Source: Oxalobacteraceae bacterium OTU3CAMAD1 (GTDB taxonomy: Bacteria > Pseudomonadota > Gammaproteobacteria > Burkholderiales > Burkholderiaceae_D). Taken from it: a DNA stretch of 64,000 nt. This document shows positions 1 through 9,003 of the stretch, piece by piece. The notes under the pieces are model-generated. The model saw only the letters and a list, made by a program, of their open reading frames with translations. It ran no database searches and was not told where the DNA came from. The stretch spans positions 2,790,001 through 2,854,000 of the forward strand of contig CP099650.1 of NCBI GenBank assembly GCA_024123915.1. The letters run 5' to 3'. The first letter of the stretch is position 1, and every line of letters starts with the position of its first letter. A program made the translations under genes and the position numbers.

Positions 1-1718
<1,718 letters not shown>

Positions 1719-1736
1719 CCGTGCCGCCCCAAGTCC

Positions 1737-1946
1737 TTAGACTTTGTTCTGGTAGACGTAAGCTTGTTGCTTGACGGCCGACTCGAGCTGGCGTTCCTGC
1801 TCGTCGAGCGACAGTGGCGCCTTGTCCCACAGCAGCGCGCGGCCCAGACGTTGACCTTCTTCGATCGCCGGATTCTTTTCCTTCAGCGACTTGATGAACA
1901 AGGTATGGTCGGATTCGTACATCGAATGTTGTTTAGAGAATTTCAT
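1737..1946 (-). CDS. DUF3460 family small protein
   Basis: A 69-residue protein of unknown function, containing MYESDHTLFIKSLKEKNP and the family-type GRALLWDK segment. Proteins of this family (DUF3460) are about 60 residues long, nearly confined to Betaproteobacteria, and usually sit just upstream of scpA/panC as here. The ATG at 1946 was chosen. A TTG three codons upstream and an internal ATG at 1922 (which gives the more typical 61 residues) are alternatives, and none has a convincing ribosome-binding site. It is charged, soluble, and has no signal peptide or membrane segment. A function cannot be inferred beyond the conserved linkage. Confidence 0.8.
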   Translation of the reverse strand: MKFSKQHSMYESDHTLFIKSLKEKNPAIEEGQRLGRALLWDKAPLSLDEQERQLESAVKQQAYVYQNKV

Positions 1947-2083
1947 ATAGTCCAAGTGAGTGGCTCAGCAATGAGTATTTTACCGCGCCGCAGCGCCGAC
2001 GCGCTAATTCTATCGCCGCCGGCCACGCAAAGTGGCGGAATCGGGTATGCTCAAAGGCGTAATGTTGCAAAGATATAACTAAA

Positions 2084-2986
2084 ATGACCGCACGCCTGAC
2101 ACCCAAAACCATCTTTCTGCTGACCCTGCCGCCGCTGCTGTGGGCCGGCAACGCCATCGTCGGCCGCCTCGTGCACGATATGTTGCCGCCGGTGCTGCTC
2201 AATTTCCTGCGCTGGGTGATCGCCTTGCTGATCCTGTTGCCGCTGGCCGGCCCGGTGTTCCGCCGGGACAGCGCGCTGTGGCGATACTGGAAGCAGTACG
2301 CCCTGTTGGGGCTGATGGGCATCGGCCTGTACAACACGTTCCAATATATGGCCCTGCAAAGCTCGACGCCGATCAACGTCACCCTGGTCGCCTCGGGATT
2401 GCCGGTGTGGATGATGCTGACGGGACGGTTGTTCTTCGGCGTGCCGGTCTCGGGCCGCCAGATGGCCGGCGCCGCGCTGTCGATCGCCGGCGTGCTGGTG
2501 GTGCTGGCGCGCGGGGAGTGGCGGCACGTGCTGGAGTTGCGGCTAGTGGCGGGGGATTTGTTCATGATCCTGGCCACCATCGCCTGGTCGTTTTATAGCT
2601 GGATGCTGATGCGGACCAGGGAACCGGCCGCGATCCGCGCCAACTGGGCCAGCTTCCTGGCGGCGCAGGTGGCGTTCGGCGCGCTCTGGTCGGGTGGTTT
2701 CGCGCTGGGTGAGCAGTGGCTGGGGGCGATTCCGGTGCAATGGAGCTGGTGGCTGGCCGCCGCCTTGCTGTATGTCGCGATATTCCCGGCGGTGATCGCC
2801 TTCCGTTGCTGGGGCGAAGGCGTGCAGCGCGCCGGGCCGGCCATCGGCGCCTTCTTCGTCAACCTGACGCCGCTATTTACCGCGCTGCTGTCGTCGGCCT
2901 TCCTGGGCGAGGCGCCGCACGCCTACCATGGGGTGGCCTTCGCGCTGATCGTCGCCGGCATCGTGGTGTCGGCGCGCAAGGGTTAA
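2084..2986 (+). CDS. EamA/DMT-family transporter
   Basis: A 300-residue integral inner-membrane protein with about ten hydrophobic segments arranged as two EamA repeats (roughly residues 8-140 and 150-298). Family hallmarks include LLWAGNAIVGR at the start of repeat one and GAFFVNLTPLFTALLSSAFLGE near residue 255, typical of drug/metabolite exporters. Substrate is unknown; relatives export amino acids or small metabolites. It is divergent from the DUF3460-scpA-panC operon and overlaps the convergent LysR gene by four bases, the two stop codons sharing the TTAA. That tail-to-tail overlap suggests no dedicated terminator between them. Confidence 0.9.
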   Translation: MTARLTPKTIFLLTLPPLLWAGNAIVGRLVHDMLPPVLLNFLRWVIALLILLPLAGPVFRRDSALWRYWKQYALLGLMGIGLYNTFQYMALQSSTPINVTLVASGLPVWMMLTGRLFFGVPVSGRQMAGAALSIAGVLVVLARGEWRHVLELRLVAGDLFMILATIAWSFYSWMLMRTREPAAIRANWASFLAAQVAFGALWSGGFALGEQWLGAIPVQWSWWLAAALLYVAIFPAVIAFRCWGEGVQRAGPAIGAFFVNLTPLFTALLSSAFLGEAPHAYHGVAFALIVAGIVVSARKG

Positions 2987-3894
2987 TCCGACTGTAAAGT
3001 CGCCGCCTTCAGCGCATCGATAAACGCCCGCACTTTGTGCGGCACGTGGGGCGAGGCCGGGTACACGGCGTGGATGTCGCTTTCGGCCTGCGACCAGTCC
3101 GGCAGCAGCCGCACCAGCCGGCCGGCGGCCACGTCCTCCTGGGTCAGGAAAGTAGTGGCGCGCAGCACGCCCACGCCGGCCAGGGCGGCGGCGCGGCTGG
3201 CGTAGGCGGTGTTGGTGGAAAACACCGTATTGCGCATGCGTATCTCGCGTACCTGGCCGGCGCCGTCGTCCAAAGTGAACACCCTCGGCTGCGGCAGCAC
3301 GGACAGCGCGATGAACGGCAAGGCTTCCAGCGCGTCCGGATTGTCGGGCATGCCGTGCCGGGCGATGAAGTCCGGCGTGGCCACCAGCCAACGCCGCAGC
3401 GGCCCCACGCGGCTTGCCATATGCCCGGAATCAGCCAGCTTGCCCAGCCGGACCGTGACGTCGATGCCTTCCGCGATCAGGTCAATCACATGGTCCGCGC
3501 AGACCAGCTCGATGTGCAGTGCCGGGTAGCGCGCGCGCAACTGCGCCAGCACCGGCGCCACCACCATCGCCCCGTAGTCGATCGGCGATGCCACGCGCAG
3601 CGTGCCTTGCGGGCTGTCCAGCCCGGTGCGCGCCTGCTCGATGGCCTGCTCGGCCGATTGCAGCAACTGGCGGCTGGACTCGTAGAAGGCCCGTCCGGCC
3701 TCTGTCAGGCTCAGCTTGCGAGTCGAGCGCACCAGCAGGCCGACGCCGATTTCCGCTTCCAGCAGCTGCATGTGTTTGCTGACCATGGACTTGGCCAGGC
3801 CCAGCCGCTCTGCGGCGGCCGTCAACGAGCCGGCCTCGACAACGGCGACGAAGGCAATCAGGCGGTTCAGATTGACGGTATTGAGATCGACCAT
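2983..3894 (-). CDS. LysR-family transcriptional regulator
   Basis: A 303-residue DNA-binding regulator. Residues 8-67 form the winged helix-turn-helix (LNRLIAFVAVVEAGSLTAAA... SMVSKHMQLLEAEIG), and residues ~90-300 form the periplasmic-binding-like effector domain (GTLRVASPIDYGAMVVAP onwards). It belongs to the CrgA/AaeR-like branch with a KSMVSKH recognition helix. Transcription diverges from the GST gene at 4015 across a ~120-bp gap, so the GST and flavin-fold gene are its most likely targets in addition to autoregulation. The inducer is unknown. Confidence 0.93.
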   Translation of the reverse strand: MVDLNTVNLNRLIAFVAVVEAGSLTAAAERLGLAKSMVSKHMQLLEAEIGVGLLVRSTRKLSLTEAGRAFYESSRQLLQSAEQAIEQARTGLDSPQGTLRVASPIDYGAMVVAPVLAQLRARYPALHIELVCADHVIDLIAEGIDVTVRLGKLADSGHMASRVGPLRRWLVATPDFIARHGMPDNPDALEALPFIALSVLPQPRVFTLDDGAGQVREIRMRNTVFSTNTAYASRAAALAGVGVLRATTFLTQEDVAAGRLVRLLPDWSQAESDIHAVYPASPHVPHKVRAFIDALKAATLQSD

Positions 3895-4014
3895 GGCTCA
3901 TTATGCCTTGATTGTCCACTTTGAGTGAACTGTGATTCCGCTATTGTCCGGCTTATCAGCACGGCTACGTCTCCCTATACTGGATTCATTCGCCCATCCA
4001 CATAAGGACTCTTC

Positions 4015-4638
4015 ATGAAACTCTACGGCTTCCCGCTTTCCGGCCACTCGCACCGCGCCGAGCTGTTCCTCAACCTGCTCCAGTTGCCGTACGAATTCGT
4101 GCCTATGCCCTTGGCCGGCGGTAAACATCGCACGCCGGAATTCCTGGCGCTGAACGGCTTCGGCGAAGTACCGGTGCTGGAGGACGGGGACGCGGTGCTG
4201 TCCGACTCGACCGCGATCCTGGTGTACCTGGCCGCCAAATACGACGGCAGCGGCCGCTGGCTGCCACGCGATCCGCTGGCCGCCGCCCAGGTGCAGCGCT
4301 GGCTGTCGGCCGCCTCGGGCAAGATCGCCTACGGTCCCGCCGCCGCGCGCATGGTGACGCTGTTCGGCGCCAAATTCGATCACGAGTTTGTCAAAGGCGT
4401 GGCCGTGCGCCTGTTCGACGTGATGGAGCGCGAGCTGGAAGGCCGCCGCTACCTGGTCGGCGGGCACGCCACCATCGCCGATGTCGCCGCCTTCAGCTAT
4501 ATCGAGCATGCGCCGGAGGGCGGTGTGTCGCTGAGTCCTTATCCCAACGTCCGCGCCTGGCTGGCCAACGTGCGCGCGCTGCCGGGGTTTGTCGCCATGC
4601 CGGCCACGCAAGCGGGCGTGGCGCCGGAACAGGTGTAG
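4015..4638 (+). CDS. glutathione S-transferase family protein
   Basis: A 207-residue cytosolic GST. Residues 1-80 are a thioredoxin-fold GSH-binding domain: MKLYGFPLSGHSHRAELFL, then EVPVLEDGDAVLSDSTAI, which includes the cis-Pro and the Asp-Ser pair that binds the glutamyl group. Residues 90-200 form the all-helical C domain with the conserved ATIADVAAFSYI capping segment. A catalytic Ser (S9) or nearby residue is plausible; substrate is unknown. Only three bases separate its stop from the downstream flavin-fold gene, so they are translationally coupled. The divergent LysR regulator probably controls it. Confidence 0.92.
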   Translation: MKLYGFPLSGHSHRAELFLNLLQLPYEFVPMPLAGGKHRTPEFLALNGFGEVPVLEDGDAVLSDSTAILVYLAAKYDGSGRWLPRDPLAAAQVQRWLSAASGKIAYGPAAARMVTLFGAKFDHEFVKGVAVRLFDVMERELEGRRYLVGGHATIADVAAFSYIEHAPEGGVSLSPYPNVRAWLANVRALPGFVAMPATQAGVAPEQV

Positions 4639-4641
4639 GCC

Positions 4642-5616
4642 ATGGACGCCACGGCCTCCCCATTCCATGCCGGCGAACTGGCGATCCAGCAGCGCGTCGG
4701 CATGCGCGAGCGGATCGCCGCCGCCGGCAGCGCCGGCGTGCGCGATCACATGCCGGATCAGCACCGCCAATTCTTTGCGGAGCTGCCGTTCTTCTTCATC
4801 GGCGCGCTGGACGAGACGGGGCAGCCATGGGCCACGGTGCTGGCCGCCGATCCCGGTTTTATCGGCACGCTGGATGCGCGCACGCTGGACATCGCCGGCG
4901 GCATGCTCGCAGGCGATCCGCTGCAAGGCAGGTTGCGCGTGGGCGACCATGTCGGCGGCCTGGGACTGGCGCCGACGACGCGCCGCCGCAACCGCGTCAA
5001 TGGCGTGATCACGGCGATCGATGGCGATGGCATGCGCATCGCGGTCGCGCAGAGCTTTGGCAACTGCCCCCAGTACATCCAGCATCGCCAGCATGGCGCG
5101 GCGCCTGATATCGGCACGGCCGGCGCCGAGCGCGTATCGCGCGCCACGGCGCTCGGCGACGAGGACCGGGCGTTGATCGCGCGGTCGGATACGTTTTTCA
5201 TCGCCAGCGCCAACCTGGACGCCGATGCCGGCCGCGCGCGCGGTGTCGATGTCTCGCATCGGGGAGGGCGACCCGGCTTCGTGCGCGTCGATGACGCTAA
5301 CACGCTGACATCGCCCGAGTTTCGCGGTAATTTTTTCTTCAACACGGCGGGGAATTTGCTGGAGCATCCACGTGCCGGCTTGCTGTTCATCGACTTCGAG
5401 CGCGGCGACCTGCTGCACCTGGCGGTGGAGGCGGAGATCATCTGGGACGGGCCTGAAGTGGAAGCCTTCACCGCGGCCGAGCGTTTGCTGCGGTTTCACC
5501 TACGCGAAGTGGTGCGCAACGCCGGTGCGCTGCCGTTCCGCTGGAGCGAGCCGCAGCCGGCGGTGCAGATCGCGCGCACCGGGAGTTGGACCCAAGCGAG
5601 CCATGGAGACACGTAG
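4642..5616 (+). CDS. pyridoxamine 5'-phosphate oxidase-like FMN-binding split-barrel protein
   Basis: A 324-residue protein whose segment FFFIGALDETGQPWATVLAADPGFI (about residues 50-75) begins an FMN-binding split barrel. A second barrel-like region follows near FFIASANLDADAG and GRPGFVRVDDANTLTSPEFRGNFFFNT, a layout known from PNPOx-like proteins paired with GST or ferredoxin modules. The true substrate is not predictable. It starts three bases after the GST stop and has no separate promoter space. The stop codon TAG is supplied by the first bases of a 96-bp inverted repeat (5611-5706), so the last residues may have been altered when the repeat inserted. Confidence 0.85.
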   Translation: MDATASPFHAGELAIQQRVGMRERIAAAGSAGVRDHMPDQHRQFFAELPFFFIGALDETGQPWATVLAADPGFIGTLDARTLDIAGGMLAGDPLQGRLRVGDHVGGLGLAPTTRRRNRVNGVITAIDGDGMRIAVAQSFGNCPQYIQHRQHGAAPDIGTAGAERVSRATALGDEDRALIARSDTFFIASANLDADAGRARGVDVSHRGGRPGFVRVDDANTLTSPEFRGNFFFNTAGNLLEHPRAGLLFIDFERGDLLHLAVEAEIIWDGPEVEAFTAAERLLRFHLREVVRNAGALPFRWSEPQPAVQIARTGSWTQASHGDT

Positions 5617-5706
5617 GGCGGATTAGGCGGAACGCCGTAATCGGCCATCGATGAGTCGTCGTCGGCGCATGCATGGCCGATTACGCTTCGCTAATCCGCC
5701 CTACGT
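5611..5706. repeat. 96-bp dispersed inverted repeat, copy 1
   Basis: Starts ACGTAGGGCGGATTAG and ends CTAATCCGCCCTACGT, giving near-complete dyad symmetry that would fold as a long hairpin. An almost identical copy of exactly the same length lies at 63778-63873, and a half copy at 46981-47012. It overlaps the end of the upstream coding sequence and supplies its stop codon. It has no coding capacity and no transposase, so it behaves like a non-autonomous REP/MITE-type element. Confidence 0.85.
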
Positions 5707-5735
5707 GGTTTAGAAGGCGCCAGCGCGTGTGGCCG

Positions 5736-6671
5736 CTAGCCTAGCGACTTGATATAACGCGGGTCGATCTGCGCGCAATAGGTGGCGCAGGCGTGGCGGG
5801 CGGCGTTGGCCGCCGCGTGCACCAGCATCTCGGCGTTGGTGTGGAAGCACAGCGAGACAATGATCGACGGCGGCTCCGGCTGCACCGGCAGCTCGATGAA
5901 CTCCCCGTTCTCCAGCGACGACACGACGAACAGGCTGGGAATCGCCGCTACGCCATAGCCGTCCTTGACCAACTGGACGATCGCCGCCACCGACGGCGAG
6001 CAGGTGATGCGCGTCTGCTCCAGCGGGATCATCGCCAGATTGGCCATCTTGCTGACGATTTCCTCCAGCGCGCGCTGCGGCGCGGTGCCGCGTCCGAAGG
6101 TCAGGATCGGCAGTTGCAGCAGCCGCTGGTTCAACCCCTCCTTGCGCGTGTCGAGCAAGCCACTGCGCGCGATCCAGTGCAGCGGATAGACCGCCAGCGC
6201 CTCCGAGACGATGTCGTTGCTCTCGACGCCCTCGACCTGGATCACCAGATCGAGCTCGCGCGCCCGCAGGCGGCGTTCGAGCACATTGCTCATATCGACC
6301 GCCAGATCGACTTCAAGCTCCGGATACAACACATTGAGCTGCCGGATGTACTGCGCCAGCCAGCTGTGGACCACCGATTCGATCACCCCGAGACGCAAGC
6401 GGCCGCGCACCGCACTATCTTTGTGCGCCGCTGCCTGCAGCCTGCGGGTGGCGTCAACCACCGCTTTCGCATGCCCCAACAAGTACTCGGCGTTGGCCGT
6501 CAGCCGGAAGTCCTTGCAGGTCCGATCGATCAGCTCCGTCTGCAATTCCTCCTCTAGCGACTTGATACGCAAGGAGATCGCGGCCGGCGTCGCGTGCAGC
6601 GCGCGGGCGGTGGCACGGAAGCTGCGCAACTGCGCCAGCGCGACGAAGGTTTCGAGGAATCGGGTATTCAT
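5736..6671 (-). CDS. LysR-family transcriptional regulator of the oxoprolinase cluster
   Basis: About 311 residues from the chosen ATG (MNTRFLETFVALAQL). An upstream in-frame ATG at 6743 would add 24 residues unlike the family and is rejected. Residues 1-60 form the winged helix (SFRATARALHATPAAISLRIKSLEEEL), with the effector domain from residue ~90 (GRLRLGVIESVVHSW). It is divergent from the DUF1445-MFS-oxoprolinase-porin genes, separated by ~138 bp, the classic arrangement for a LysR activator of an adjacent catabolic operon. An AGTCAT-N11-ATGACT dyad lies in that gap. Inducer inferred, not shown: the cluster's own substrate. Confidence 0.92.
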   Translation of the reverse strand: MNTRFLETFVALAQLRSFRATARALHATPAAISLRIKSLEEELQTELIDRTCKDFRLTANAEYLLGHAKAVVDATRRLQAAAHKDSAVRGRLRLGVIESVVHSWLAQYIRQLNVLYPELEVDLAVDMSNVLERRLRARELDLVIQVEGVESNDIVSEALAVYPLHWIARSGLLDTRKEGLNQRLLQLPILTFGRGTAPQRALEEIVSKMANLAMIPLEQTRITCSPSVAAIVQLVKDGYGVAAIPSLFVVSSLENGEFIELPVQPEPPSIIVSLCFHTNAEMLVHAAANAARHACATYCAQIDPRYIKSLG

Positions 6672-6785
6672 GGAACAAGAATACCTTAACCTTATGCACC
6701 GGGATAGCGCACGGCGATAAGAAAAACTATACAACAACAGCAAAAATAACTAGATAGCATGATGTGATATTCACGTTTATTCTGA

Positions 6786-6808
6786 AGTCATGCAGTTTTC
6801 ATATGACT
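6786..6808. promoter_or_regulatory. candidate LysR operator dyad
   Basis: AGTCAT, eleven bases, then ATGACT: a perfect 6+6 inverted repeat in the divergent gap between the LysR gene and the DUF1445 gene. LysR-type sites commonly have a T-N11-A core with dyad symmetry, which this matches. It ends one base before the GTG at 6810, which would favour the later ATG at 6825 as the real start, or a repressor-like site. Confidence 0.45.
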
Positions 6809-6809
6809 A

Positions 6810-7598
6810 GTGAGCGAAACGACCATGACTCCTCTTGAACTCAGACACAAAGTGCGCAGCGGCGAATTCCGCTTGCCGACGGCCGGCTACTGCGGCGACT
6901 ACGCGCAGGCCAACCTGGTGATCCTGCCGCAGGCGCACGCCGACGCCTTCCTGCTTTTCTGTCAGCGCAACCAGCGCGCCTGCCCGCTGCTGGCGGTTGG
7001 CGAACCCGGTCAATGGAATGTCTCCAGCCTCGGCGCCGACATGGACCTGCGCAGCGACACGCCCGGCTACAACGTCTATCGCGAAGGCGTGCTGTCGGCG
7101 CAAACGGCGGCGCTGCACGACATCTGGCGCGACGACCTGGTGGTGTTCGCGATCGGCTGTTCGTTCTCGTTCGAACAGATGCTGATGGACGCCGGCATCC
7201 GGATGCGCCACATCGAGCAGCGCCGCAACGTCGCCATGTACCGCACCAATATCCGCAACCAGGCCGCCGGCCCGTTCGGCGGCGAGATGGTGGTGTCGAT
7301 GCGACCGATGAAGGCGGCCGACGCCATCCGCGCGATCCAGATCACCAGCCGCTTCCCGGCCGTCCATGGCGCCCCGATTCATCTGGGCGACCCTTCGCTG
7401 ATCGGCATCGGCAACCTCGGGCTACCCGACTACGGCGACGCGGTCGAAGTCATGCCCGACGAAATTCCAGTCTTCTGGCCGTGCGGCGTCACGCCGCAGG
7501 AGGCCATACGCCACGCGCAGCTGCCGCTGGTGATCACCCACCAGCCGGGCTACATGCTGGTGACGGATATACGCAACGCCTCGCTAGCCGCATTCTAA
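6810..7598 (+). CDS. DUF1445 / YcsI-type putative hydro-lyase (D-glutamate cyclase-related)
   Basis: 262 residues from a GTG at 6810; an ATG at 6825 ([15 protein letters not shown]) gives 257 and is equally likely. Family signatures are [18 protein letters not shown] near the N-terminus, the central [13 protein letters not shown], and [23 protein letters not shown], with the C-terminal [12 protein letters not shown]. Known: YcsI-type proteins cluster with 5-oxoprolinase genes in Bacillus, and DUF1445 is fused in vertebrate D-glutamate cyclase, which makes 5-oxo-D-proline. Inference: it acts just before or beside the oxoprolinase at 9004. The following MFS gene starts 83 bp downstream. Soluble, no signal peptide. 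Confidence 0.88.
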   Translation: MSETTMTPLELRHKVRSGEFRLPTAGYCGDYAQANLVILPQAHADAFLLFCQRNQRACPLLAVGEPGQWNVSSLGADMDLRSDTPGYNVYREGVLSAQTAALHDIWRDDLVVFAIGCSFSFEQMLMDAGIRMRHIEQRRNVAMYRTNIRNQAAGPFGGEMVVSMRPMKAADAIRAIQITSRFPAVHGAPIHLGDPSLIGIGNLGLPDYGDAVEVMPDEIPVFWPCGVTPQEAIRHAQLPLVITHQPGYMLVTDIRNASLAAF

Positions 7599-7681
7599 GT
7601 TAAACAACATGGCAACGTCCTCGCTAACGGGTCCGCACAGGCACCCGGGGGACCGCCGCATTCTAAAAAAGGGAGAGCACG

Positions 7682-8959
7682 ATGAACACAAAAGTAGCCA
7701 GCACCAGCCAGCCGGAAGGGTATTTCGCCTGGTTCCACGCCTTGACCAGCAAGGAGCGCCGCACCTTCTGGAGCTGCAAGATCGGTTACGCGCTCGACGC
7801 GATGGACACGCAGTTCCTCAGTTTCGTGATCCCGACCTTGATCGCCACCTGGGGCCTGTCCAAGGGCGACGCCGGCTTGATCGGCACCGTCACCTTGCTG
7901 ACCTCCGCCGCCGGCGGCTGGATCGCCGGCATCATGTCGGACCGTATCGGCCGCGTCAAGACGCTGCAGATCACCATCCTGTGGTTCGCCTTCTTCACCG
8001 TGTTGTGCGGCTTCGCGCAGAACTTCGAACAGCTGTTGTGGGCACGCGGCCTGATGGGCTTTGGCATGGGCGGCGAGTGGACCGCCGGCGCCATCCTGAT
8101 CGGCGAGGTGATACGCGCCAAGGACCGCGGCAAGGCGGTAGGCATGGTGCAGGCGGGATGGGCGCTGGGCTGGGGCATGTCGGCCTTGCTGTACGCGCTG
8201 ATGTTCTCGCTGCTGCCGCCGGAATGGGCATGGCGTTCGCTGTTCCTGCTGGGGATTTTGCCGGCGCTGTTCGTGATCTTCATCCGCCGCTTCGTCGATG
8301 AGCCGGATGTCTTCATCGCCGAGCAAAACAAAGTGCGGGCGAGCAGCGAGGACCGCGTCAAGTTCACCGCCATCTTCGCGCCGAAGATGCTCAGCGTGAC
8401 CGTGCGCGCCGTGCTGCTGACCACCGGCGCCCAGGGCGGCTACTACGCCATCACCACCTGGCTGCCGACCTTCCTCAAGACCGAGCGCCATCTGACGGTG
8501 CTGGGCACCGGCGGCTATCTGGCGATGGTCATCGTCGGCTCGTATGTCGGCTACATCGTCAGCGCTTTCCTGACCGATTACCTGGGACGCAAGAAGAACT
8601 TCATCCTGTTCGCCACCGGTTCGATGTGCATCGCCCTGGCCTATACCCGGCTGCCGGTCAACGACAGCGTGATGCTGTTCCTCGGCTTCCCGCTCGGCTT
8701 CTGCGTCTCCGGCGTCTTCAGCGGCATGGGCGCCTTCCTGACCGAGTTGTTCCCGACTTCGATGCGCGGTTCGGGCCAGGGCTTCAGCTACAACATGGGC
8801 CGCGCCATCGGCTCGCTGTTCCCGCTGATGATCGGCTTGAGCAGCAATTCCATGGCGCTGGGCGAGGCGATCGGCGTCTTCGCCGGCACCGCGTACGGCG
8901 TGATGATCCTCGCGGCGCTGACGCTGCCCGAAACAGCCGGCAAGAAGCTTGAATCCTGA
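7682..8959 (+). CDS. MFS transporter, metabolite:H+ symporter type
   Basis: A 425-residue inner-membrane permease with twelve predicted hydrophobic helices. The loop 2-3 signature MSDRIGRVKTLQ and its partner TDYLGRKKNFI mark the two six-helix halves. ALDAMDTQFLSF in helix one and GEWTAGAILIGE are typical of the sialate/aromatic-acid and related carboxylate symporters. A good ribosome-binding site (GGGAGAG) precedes the ATG. Lying between the DUF1445 gene and the oxoprolinase, it probably imports the substrate of the pathway, such as 5-oxoproline or a related cyclic amide. Substrate is inference from context. Confidence 0.9.
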   Translation: MNTKVASTSQPEGYFAWFHALTSKERRTFWSCKIGYALDAMDTQFLSFVIPTLIATWGLSKGDAGLIGTVTLLTSAAGGWIAGIMSDRIGRVKTLQITILWFAFFTVLCGFAQNFEQLLWARGLMGFGMGGEWTAGAILIGEVIRAKDRGKAVGMVQAGWALGWGMSALLYALMFSLLPPEWAWRSLFLLGILPALFVIFIRRFVDEPDVFIAEQNKVRASSEDRVKFTAIFAPKMLSVTVRAVLLTTGAQGGYYAITTWLPTFLKTERHLTVLGTGGYLAMVIVGSYVGYIVSAFLTDYLGRKKNFILFATGSMCIALAYTRLPVNDSVMLFLGFPLGFCVSGVFSGMGAFLTELFPTSMRGSGQGFSYNMGRAIGSLFPLMIGLSSNSMALGEAIGVFAGTAYGVMILAALTLPETAGKKLES

Positions 8960-9003
8960 GTTTTGAATCCTGACCTTACCGTACAAAGATCAAAGGCATC
9001 AAC

